Assembly: GCF_000195275.1 (NCBI RefSeq)
Contig: NC_015385.1
Span: 2,667,854 to 2,731,853, forward strand
Origin: Treponema succinifaciens DSM 2489
GTDB lineage: Bacteria; Spirochaetota; Spirochaetia; Treponematales; Treponemataceae
Length of the DNA: 64,000 nucleotides
Direction: 5' to 3'
Part shown: positions 57,360-64,000 of the stretch, in pieces
Numbering within the stretch: the stretch's first letter is position 1
Layout: each line of letters opens with the position of its first letter
The notes under the pieces: generated by a model
Told to the model about the DNA's origin: nothing
The model's database searches: none
The model's input: the letters and a program-made list of their open reading frames with translations, nothing else
Position numbers and translations under genes: made by a program

Positions 57360-58769
57360 ATGGAAGAAAATCTAATTCACGAAAAAGCCGAAAGAATCCG
57401 GGACGTAATCCGCTATATAAAAAGATTTAAAAATGCGCTCGTAGTAATTTACATAGATGACAATCTTATTGACAGTCCGCATTTTCTGAACCACATAAGA
57501 GACATTTGTTTTATTCACGAAGCTGGCTTAAAAATAATTTTAGTTCCCGGAGCAAGCAAAAAAATAAATGAAATTCTCTCAAATGCAAATATAAAATGGA
57601 AAATTCACTGCAACTGCCGAATAACAGGACCAGAAGCAATGCCTCTTATAAAAATGGCGGCATTTGATGTTTCAAATCAAATAATGACAGCTTTTGCAGG
57701 TGAAAGAAAAACCTCAGTCATAGGAAACTGGGTCAGAGCCAGAGGAAAAGGCGTTATCGACGGATTTGATTACGGCACAAGCGGCGAAATAGAAAAGCTT
57801 CAAACTGATTCAATAAAAACAGTTTTAGACAATGGATTTATTCCGATTTTTCCTTGCATAGGATGGAGCATAGCCGGAAAGCCTTACAATATTTCTTCAA
57901 TTGAACTTTCACAGCAAATCGCAATCAACCTGAACGCCGACAAGCTTTTTTTTCTTGTTCCAAATGCGGAAATCAGCTCAGAAAATTTCTTAATTCCAAA
58001 AGAAATAGGTCTTTCACAGGAAGGAAATATTCCAGCTTTAAACTTAGAAGAAGTTGAATTATTTTTAAAAACAAACGAACCCTCGGTAAATTCAACTGAA
58101 AATAACGAAAATTCTACCGAACGTTTGGTAAATTTAGATAAAAATGTTTCACCTGAAACAAATAAAATGTATTTGAAAGAAAAAATTTTCACTCTTTTAA
58201 AAAAAGCGGAAAAAGCCTGCACTCAAGGAGTTGACAGAGTTCACATACTGAACGGCTCTATAGACGGAGTTGTTCCATGTGAAATATTTAGCGACTTGGG
58301 CTCTGGAACAATGGTTTACAGTAACAACTACGGAAAAATCAGAGAAATGACAAGAGAAGACATTCCAGCAGTTCTAAATGTAATGCAGCCATTTATAGAA
58401 TCAGGAATTCTTCTTCCTAGAACAAAGGAAAGTCTTTCAGCTCAGTTCAACAATTTTATTGTATACGAACTTGATGGTGCAATTAGAGCTTGCGCTTCAC
58501 TCATTACTTACTCAGACGGACAAACAGAAATTGCAGGCGTCGCAGTTGACAAAAACTGCTCTCATATAGGAATCGGTCCAAGAATGATAGAGTTTCTCGT
58601 GAAACAAGCAAAACAAAACAATTCAAAAGGAATATTCCTATTAACGACACAAACAGCAGATTGGTTTGAAAAACTAGGCTTTAAACTTTCCGATATATCA
58701 ACTTTGCCAAAAGAAAGAAAAGAAAAATGGAATCCAAATAGAGGTTCAAAAGTATTAAGGCTTTTTTAA
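57360..58769 (+). CDS. argA: N-acetylglutamate synthase
   Basis: A 469-aa ArgA: an N-terminal amino-acid-kinase-like domain (about 20-270, LKIILVPGASKKINEIL, GNWVRARGKGVIDGFDYGTSGEIEK, DNGFIPIFPCIGWS) fused to a C-terminal GNAT domain (about 325-469, IREMTREDIPAVLNVM, EIAGVAVDKNCSHIGIGPRMIEF). It acetylates glutamate with acetyl-CoA, the first committed step to arginine, and the kinase-like part binds arginine for feedback. A spacer rich in Asn/Thr/Glu (about 235-265) links the two halves. Its terminator contains a parS site. No other arg genes are near. Confidence 0.92.
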   Translation: MEENLIHEKAERIRDVIRYIKRFKNALVVIYIDDNLIDSPHFLNHIRDICFIHEAGLKIILVPGASKKINEILSNANIKWKIHCNCRITGPEAMPLIKMAAFDVSNQIMTAFAGERKTSVIGNWVRARGKGVIDGFDYGTSGEIEKLQTDSIKTVLDNGFIPIFPCIGWSIAGKPYNISSIELSQQIAINLNADKLFFLVPNAEISSENFLIPKEIGLSQEGNIPALNLEEVELFLKTNEPSVNSTENNENSTERLVNLDKNVSPETNKMYLKEKIFTLLKKAEKACTQGVDRVHILNGSIDGVVPCEIFSDLGSGTMVYSNNYGKIREMTREDIPAVLNVMQPFIESGILLPRTKESLSAQFNNFIVYELDGAIRACASLITYSDGQTEIAGVAVDKNCSHIGIGPRMIEFLVKQAKQNNSKGIFLLTTQTADWFEKLGFKLSDISTLPKERKEKWNPNRGSKVLRLF

Positions 58770-58806
58770 CGTCAAAAACTTAATTCAAATTTTAAAATAA
58801 AGAATG

Positions 58807-58845
58807 AATACCTGTGTTTCACGTGAAACATGGGTATTTTTTTTT
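58807..58845 (+). terminator. argA terminator that contains a parS site
   Basis: AATACC-TG-TGTTTC / GAAACA-TG-GGTATT forms a 14-bp stem (two G-T wobbles in RNA) with loop ACGT, followed by a run of nine T. It begins 38 bp after the argA stop. Confidence 0.75.
58815..58830. promoter_or_regulatory. parS site 1 (TGTTTCACGTGAAACA)
   Basis: Perfect match to the 16-bp bacterial parS consensus bound by ParB, used in segregation of the origin region. It is the stem of the argA terminator. Confidence 0.92.
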
Positions 58846-59199
58846 AATAAAATTTTTAAAACTATATTTGTTAAGAATTACTATTACACAATGATGAAAG
58901 AACTATAATTGAAAATTTACAGCAGATTCACAACTAAATTTATTATGAAAACATTACAACACCACAGCAAGCAAACTGCCCAAATATCGAGTTTTGATAA
59001 GAACAGTCACTTAAGTGTCATTCCCATACTACGACGAAAGAATCTGCTGCAAGATTTCAATAGCATATCAACCAATTTTCTTTCAAAAATACAGCAGTAT
59101 TAAGTTCAATAATAAAATTAAAACTCGATACTTTTCCTAATATTAAAATATTTTTTATCAAAATTAATAGGAAAACATAATATACAAAAACAGTGAATG

Positions 59200-59215
59200 T
59201 GTTTCACGTGAAACA
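59200..59215. promoter_or_regulatory. parS site 2 (TGTTTCACGTGAAACA)
   Basis: Second perfect copy, 385 bp from the first, next to a DnaA-box-like word. Confidence 0.92.
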
Positions 59216-59362
59216 TAGATGTGGAAAAACTATGGAAATTTTCAAATTTTAAAACACAATTGAATTGTAAAATTCTGTAATTCTTTGTTTTATAAGAAAC
59301 TACAATAGATTTAAAATTCTTAAAAGGAAATCTACACTTGTGGAAAACTTGTTGAAAAACAA

Positions 59363-59378
59363 TGTTTCACATGAAACA
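59363..59378. promoter_or_regulatory. parS-like site 3 (TGTTTCACATGAAACA)
   Basis: One mismatch to the parS consensus in the centre (CACATG instead of CACGTG). Lies 16 bp after the second DnaA-box-like word. Confidence 0.7.
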
Positions 59379-59470
59379 TTTTAAAATATCTATATTTAAA
59401 TAAAGATAATACAAAATTTAAATAAATTTATATTAAAAACAAATTTGACAAAAATTTAGTAAAATTTCAT

Positions 59471-59507
59471 AAAAAAAGCCGCGGAAATTCAAAAGAAAAT
59501 CCACGGC
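59471..59507 (-). terminator. gyrBA terminator
   Basis: Minus strand: GCCGTGGATTTT, short loop, AATTTCCGCGGC, then seven T, 20 bp after the gyrA stop. Confidence 0.75.
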
Positions 59508-59527
59508 AATTTTTCACTTTTTAAAAG

Positions 59528-61984
59528 TTATTTTTTTTCATCTTCATCGTTGGCAATTCTATCCACTCCAACAACGTAATCAGGATCTGTGATTGAAACA
59601 ACTTTTATTCCGCTCGCTCCCCTGCCCTGCACTGTAATATCCTTAGCTTCAACACGGACAGAAGTTCCTTGGCTTGTAATACACATAATGCTATCTGTAT
59701 CACGAACACACAAAGCACCTATAATTTCACCTTTGTCTTCAACATTGCCAAATATCTTTTGACCTCCAGTTCCTCTTCCATGCGCATTGAATTCTGCGGA
59801 ATCAACTCTTTTTCCTATGCCTTTTTCTGTAACTACAAGAATTTTTGAATCAGGCTCTGTATGAATCCTTATAGCAGAACAAAGCTCATCGCCTTCAGAA
59901 AGTTTTAATCCGGCAACACCGCGGCTAGATCTTCCCATTGGACGCACATCCTCTTCATTGATTCTTAATGCTTGTCCACGGCGGCTTACAAGAAGCAGCT
60001 CATCTTTTCCTGTTGAAAGAATTGCACTTACAAGAGTATCTCCTTCATCAAGACGAACAGCCTGCATTCCACGGGATTTTGCGTTTTTAAAGTCGCTTGT
60101 AGGAGTTTTCTTGACAACGCCATTTGCAGTAGCCATAAACAAATAATTATTCTCTGAAAATTCCTTTAAGCTGACAATTGTCGTAATATCTTCATTTGCG
60201 TTGACAGCAAGAAGGCTTTTTATATGGGAACCGCGGCTTGTTTTAGACGCTTCTGGAATTTCATGGACTTTTATCCAATAAGCTTTTCCTTCGGTTGTAA
60301 TAAACATCAAATAATCATGTGTTGAAGCGACAAACATTTGATTTATATAATCTTCTTCAACAAGTTTTGCTGAAATAGTGCCTTTACCGCCTCTTCCCTG
60401 GCTTTTATACTGGCTTACAGAAACTCTCTTAATATAGCCAAGCTTAGAAATAAGAATGACCATATCTTCTTCTTTTATCAAGTCTTCAACATTTATGCTT
60501 TCTACTTCGCCAGCGACAATATCAGTTTTTCTGTCATCTCCATATTTTTCAGAAAGCTCGTTTGTTTCATCTTTTATAATCGCAAGAATTTTTTCATGAT
60601 GAGCAAGCAAATCTTCGCAATGGGCAATAAAAGCCTTTACTTCTTCCATTTCTTTACGAAGCTCGTCAATGCGCAAATTTGTAAGACGACCAAGACGCAT
60701 TTCAACAATCGCTTCAGCCTGAATTTCATCAAATCCAAAACGCTGCATAAGTCTGGCTTTGGCTTCTGTTTCATCACGGCTAGAGCGAATCATTTTTATA
60801 ACTTCATCAATCGCATCAACAGCTGTAATCAACGCCTCAAGAATATGTTCACGCGCACGTGCTTTGTTCAAGTCAAAAGTTACGCGGCGAGTTATAACTT
60901 CATCACGATGATCAACAAAACATTTTATAATCTGCTTTAAATTTAAAATCTGCGGACGACCTTTAACAAGAGCAAGATTTATAACTCCAAAACTTGACTG
61001 CAACGCTGTTTTTGCAAAAAGCTGATTTATTACAACTTTTGTTATTGCGCCACGTTTTAGATGAATTACAATTCTCATTCCGCTTCTGTCGGAAGACTCG
61101 TCATTTATTGCGCTGATTCCATCAATAACTTTATCACGCGCAAGTTCTCCTATTTTTTCACAAAGAGTTCTAGTATTCACTCCGTAAGGAACTTCAGTAA
61201 ATACAATTGATTCAAGTCCTGTTTTACTTACTTCAATATTGAATCTTCCGCGGACAAGAATTTTTCCACGGCCAGTTCTGTAAGCATCTGCAATTCCATG
61301 TTTTCCAAAAATAATTCCACCTGTAGGAAAATCAGGTCCTTTTATATGATTTAAAAGCTCATCGACTGTTATATTCTGATTATCAATATATGCGCTTATA
61401 GCACTTGCAACTTCACGCAGATTGTGAGGAGGCATATTTGTAGCCATTCCGACGGCAATTCCAACAGAGCCATTGCATAAGAGAAACGGAAACTTTGAAG
61501 GCAAAACTGTAGGTTCTTCCTTTGTGTCATCATAGTTAGGAATCATATCTACAGTGTCTTTGTTTATATCCTCAACCATTTCCTCGGCAATTTTTGTCAT
61601 TTTTGCTTCGGTATAACGGTAAGCGGCTGGAGGATCTCCTGCTATTGTTCCGAAATTTCCGCCCGGATGAACAACAATATAACGCTGACTAAAATCCTGT
61701 CCAAGACGAACAAGAGCATCATAAACAGAAGCGTCTCCATGAGGATGATATTTTCCAAGAACATCACCAACAATCGTGGCACATTTTTTTGTTTTTCCGC
61801 CTGCAGAAAGATGATTTTCTTCCATGGAATAAATAATTCGGCGGTGAACAGGCTTTAAACCATCTCGGGAATCAGGAAGCGCACGACTTACAATAACAGA
61901 CATCGAATAGTCAATAAAAGCCTGCTTTACTTCATCTTCAATCGGAATTTTTATAAGATTTGTTGTATTTTCTGTGTTTTCCAT
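59528..61984 (-). CDS. gyrA: DNA gyrase subunit A
   Basis: An 818-aa GyrA, the DNA-cutting subunit of gyrase. The catalytic tyrosine is Tyr124 in AAYRYTEAK; the quinolone-determining region is HPHGDASVYDALVRLGQ, with Ala85 where Escherichia coli has Ser83. The C-terminal beta-pinwheel carries the GyrA box as QGRGGKG (near residue 530) and repeats of the form V-S-R-R-G-Q-A. The ATG is 8 nt after the gyrB stop, so it forms an operon gyrB-gyrA on the minus strand. A terminator follows. Confidence 0.96.
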   Translation of the reverse strand: MENTENTTNLIKIPIEDEVKQAFIDYSMSVIVSRALPDSRDGLKPVHRRIIYSMEENHLSAGGKTKKCATIVGDVLGKYHPHGDASVYDALVRLGQDFSQRYIVVHPGGNFGTIAGDPPAAYRYTEAKMTKIAEEMVEDINKDTVDMIPNYDDTKEEPTVLPSKFPFLLCNGSVGIAVGMATNMPPHNLREVASAISAYIDNQNITVDELLNHIKGPDFPTGGIIFGKHGIADAYRTGRGKILVRGRFNIEVSKTGLESIVFTEVPYGVNTRTLCEKIGELARDKVIDGISAINDESSDRSGMRIVIHLKRGAITKVVINQLFAKTALQSSFGVINLALVKGRPQILNLKQIIKCFVDHRDEVITRRVTFDLNKARAREHILEALITAVDAIDEVIKMIRSSRDETEAKARLMQRFGFDEIQAEAIVEMRLGRLTNLRIDELRKEMEEVKAFIAHCEDLLAHHEKILAIIKDETNELSEKYGDDRKTDIVAGEVESINVEDLIKEEDMVILISKLGYIKRVSVSQYKSQGRGGKGTISAKLVEEDYINQMFVASTHDYLMFITTEGKAYWIKVHEIPEASKTSRGSHIKSLLAVNANEDITTIVSLKEFSENNYLFMATANGVVKKTPTSDFKNAKSRGMQAVRLDEGDTLVSAILSTGKDELLLVSRRGQALRINEEDVRPMGRSSRGVAGLKLSEGDELCSAIRIHTEPDSKILVVTEKGIGKRVDSAEFNAHGRGTGGQKIFGNVEDKGEIIGALCVRDTDSIMCITSQGTSVRVEAKDITVQGRGASGIKVVSITDPDYVVGVDRIANDEDEKK

Positions 61985-61992
61985 TTTTTATC

Positions 61993-63918
61993 CTAAACAT
62001 CCAGATTTGCATAGACAGCATTTTCTTCAATAAACTTCCTGCGGGGTTCTACTTCTTCTCCCATGCAAATGCTGAAAATTCTGTCTGCCGCAACCGCATC
62101 TGGAATTGTAACTACTTTCATTCTGCGTGTTTCAGGATTCATAGTCGTATCCCAAAGCTGGTTTCCGTCCATTTCACCAAGACCTTTATAACGCTGAACA
62201 TCCGCTTTTTCTCTTTTGTCTCCAAGTTTTTCTAGCTCAGCATCACGCTCTTCGTCGGAATAAACATAAATTTTCTGCTTTCCAATTTCAATTTTAAACA
62301 AAGGCGGCATGGCAAGATAAACGTAGCCTTTTTCAATAAGATCAGGCATATATCTGAAGAAAAATGTTAAAAGCAAAGTTCTAATGTGGCTTCCATCAAC
62401 ATCGGCATCAGCCATTATTATAATTTTGTGATAGCGGAGTTTTTCAATATTAAAATCTTTTCCGAATCCAGCTCCAAGAGAAGCAATTACAGGCTGAAGT
62501 TTTTCATTGTTAACAACTTTGTCTGCGCGAACTTTTTCAACATTGAGCATTTTTCCCCACAAAGGAAGAATCGCCTGAGTTTTAGCATCGCGGCCTTTTT
62601 TTGCAGAGCCTCCTGCAGAATCTCCCTCAACAATATAAACTTCACATTCAGCGGCATTTTTAGAAGAACAATCGCTTAATTTTCCCGGAAGTCCAAAACT
62701 GTCTATGTTGTTTTTACGGCGCGCACTATCTTTAGCTTTTCTAGCCGCAATTCTGGCAGCAGCTTCTCCAACAGCTTTTTCAAGAATCATCGTTGTAATC
62801 TGCGGATTCTGCTCACAGAAAAGTGTAAGTTTTTCTTTTACAAGAGAATCAACATATCCGCGGACTTCTGAGTTTCCAAGCTTGGTTTTTGTCTGTCCTT
62901 CAAACTGCGGCTCTGGAATTTTTAATGACAAAATAGCAGTAAGCCCTACCCTAACATCATCTCCTGTAAGTTTTTCATCTTTGTCAAGTTTTTTAAGGAG
63001 CTTTTCATTTTTTTCAAGAAATTTATTTAAAACTACAGTAAGCGCAATTTTAAAGCCATCAAGATGAGTTCCGCCTTCTCTAGTATTAATATCATTGACG
63101 TAAGAAAAAATATTTTCAGAATAGCTGTCATTATATTGCATTGCAAGTTCTATAATCACATCATTCTCTTCACCGTTAATATAAATTGGCTCTTCTGGAA
63201 TTATTTTTTTTCCTTCATTCAAATAGCTTACATAATGCTTAATTCCTCCTTCAAATTTAAAGACAACTTCCTTTGGATTTTCGAGCCGTTCATCACGAAA
63301 AATAATTGTTATTCCAGGATTTAAAAATGCAAGTTCTCTAAGCCTTGTAGAAAGAACATCAAAATTATAAGTCGTTGTTTCTGTAAAAATAGAAGCGTCT
63401 GCTTTCCAGCGGATTGTGGTTCCATGAAGTTCTGTATCGCCAATACATTCAACTTTAGATTTAGGAATTCCTTCCGCGTACTTCTGATGATAACGTTTTC
63501 CGTCTTTATTTACAAAAGCTTCCATCCAAACAGAAAGCGCATTTACACAGGAAACTCCAACTCCATGAAGTCCGCCAGAAACTTTATAGTTTGACTTGTC
63601 AAATTTTCCGCCGGCATGAAGACGAGTAAGAACAAGCTCAAGCGCTGAAATATGTTCCGTAGGATGAATATCAACAGGAATTCCACGTCCATTGTCTTCT
63701 ACACGGCAAATATCGTCTTTTTCAAGTGCCACAGTAATTTGCGTACAATATCCAGCCATGGCTTCATCAATACTGTTGTCCACAACTTCATAAACAAGAT
63801 GATGAAGTCCATTCGGTCCTGTAGAACCTATGTACATTCCAGGTCTTTTTCTTACAGCTTCAAGCCCTTTTAAAACCTGAATGCTTCCTGCTCCGTATTG
63901 ATTGTTTTCTTCAGACAT
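61993..63918 (-). CDS. gyrB: DNA gyrase subunit B
   Basis: A 641-aa GyrB, the ATPase subunit. The GHKL ATP site is VVDNSIDEAMAGYC, EDNGRGIPVDIH and GGLHGVGVSCVNALS; the TOPRIM metal site is YIVEGDSAGGSAKKGRD with the DADVDG motif. The IPLWGKMLNVE-like segment (LPLWGKMLNVEK) and RYKGLGEMDGNQLWDTTM are in place. I use the ATG at 63918 (MSEENNQYG) with CGGAG upstream; the in-frame codons up to 63990 encode an unrelated hydrophobic stretch. Confidence 0.96.
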   Translation of the reverse strand: MSEENNQYGAGSIQVLKGLEAVRKRPGMYIGSTGPNGLHHLVYEVVDNSIDEAMAGYCTQITVALEKDDICRVEDNGRGIPVDIHPTEHISALELVLTRLHAGGKFDKSNYKVSGGLHGVGVSCVNALSVWMEAFVNKDGKRYHQKYAEGIPKSKVECIGDTELHGTTIRWKADASIFTETTTYNFDVLSTRLRELAFLNPGITIIFRDERLENPKEVVFKFEGGIKHYVSYLNEGKKIIPEEPIYINGEENDVIIELAMQYNDSYSENIFSYVNDINTREGGTHLDGFKIALTVVLNKFLEKNEKLLKKLDKDEKLTGDDVRVGLTAILSLKIPEPQFEGQTKTKLGNSEVRGYVDSLVKEKLTLFCEQNPQITTMILEKAVGEAAARIAARKAKDSARRKNNIDSFGLPGKLSDCSSKNAAECEVYIVEGDSAGGSAKKGRDAKTQAILPLWGKMLNVEKVRADKVVNNEKLQPVIASLGAGFGKDFNIEKLRYHKIIIMADADVDGSHIRTLLLTFFFRYMPDLIEKGYVYLAMPPLFKIEIGKQKIYVYSDEERDAELEKLGDKREKADVQRYKGLGEMDGNQLWDTTMNPETRRMKVVTIPDAVAADRIFSICMGEEVEPRRKFIEENAVYANLDV

Positions 63919-64000
63919 GAAAAACTCCGAAATTTTCGCAAAATGAAATGTATATAAAATAGAAATAAATTGAAAAACAAGTATACTCATATTGAAGAAA

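Larger units (their letters stand above)
58770..59527. other. AT-rich, origin-like intergenic region with parS sites
   Basis: A 758-bp non-coding gap between argA and gyrA, very A/T rich. It holds two perfect parS sites and one near-perfect copy, and two DnaA-box-like words TGTGGAAAA (59220-59228 and 59339-59347, one mismatch to TGTGGATAA). Around 58980-59080 there is a degenerate GTCATTCCCA repeat word. No ORF here is convincing. The dnaA gene is outside the window, so whether this is oriC itself or near it cannot be decided. Confidence 0.55.

Noticed and set aside
58909..59103. A 64-codon ORF in the origin-like gap
   Set aside because: No ribosome site, AT-rich background, and it spans a degenerate repeat word; likely chance.

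Overview
The window looks like the chromosome of a low-GC, gut- or rumen-type spirochaete close to Treponema. The grounds are the protein families (a spirochaete-style PyrK-PyrD fusion, a bacterial XPB helicase with its partner, a FlgM anti-sigma factor, poly-Asp lipoproteins, a BspA-like leucine-rich repeat protein), AAA/GAA-rich codon use and compact operons. No species is claimed. Nearly all of the sequence is chromosomal housekeeping. One patch (about 38.2-44.2 kb) carries mobile DNA, and a more GC-rich glucan-degradation patch lies at about 46.9-51.9 kb.

Layout. 0-5.7 kb: end of a dicarboxylate symporter, rsmE, a DUF763 protein, metI-metN and a pseudouridine synthase. 5.8-10.8 kb: LRR protein, FMN/FAD reductase lipoprotein, a small poly-Asp lipoprotein behind a poly-G promoter, a UPF0210 protein. 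11-13.7 kb: pyrF and fused pyrK-pyrD. 13.7-20.5 kb: lspA, yfcE, glycosyltransferase, a TrmH-type methyltransferase, an iron-ADH-like protein without metal ligands, flgM, rsmI. 20.7-27.2 kb: ftsK, a GH18-like lipoprotein, an unknown protein, metQ. 27.4-38.2 kb: a long leftward block (TPR protein, aminotransferase, lrp, hisB, hisG, rpiA, aroDE, the XPB partner, XPB). 38.3-44.2 kb: a MITE with target-site duplication, rubrerythrin-perR, a PrsW-like protease, tetR, an rRNA methyltransferase, an ISAs1 element, a second MITE copy, vsr. 44.2-52.6 kb: DinB-like protein, flavodoxin-type reductase, an amber-interrupted methyltransferase, regulators, GH5, GH16. 52.9-58.8 kb: TolB-like lipoprotein, small regulators, an S1 protein, NUDIX, tRNA-Val, argA. 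58.8-63.9 kb: parS sites and DnaA-box-like words in an AT-rich gap, then gyrA and gyrB, which suggests proximity to the replication origin.

Three signals stand out. First, a run of ten G sits exactly between a consensus -35 and a near-consensus -10 upstream of the small lipoprotein, the architecture of a phase-variable promoter. Second, at least nine genes with no Shine-Dalgarno sequence have a -10 hexamer ending only 6-9 nt before the start codon, which implies widespread leaderless mRNA. Third, a perfect parS site forms the stem of the argA intrinsic terminator. A 215-bp MITE with a 10-bp target duplication shares its ends with a nearby ISAs1 element, and an isoprenylcysteine-methyltransferase gene is cut by an in-frame TAG while its original stop still overlaps the next start.
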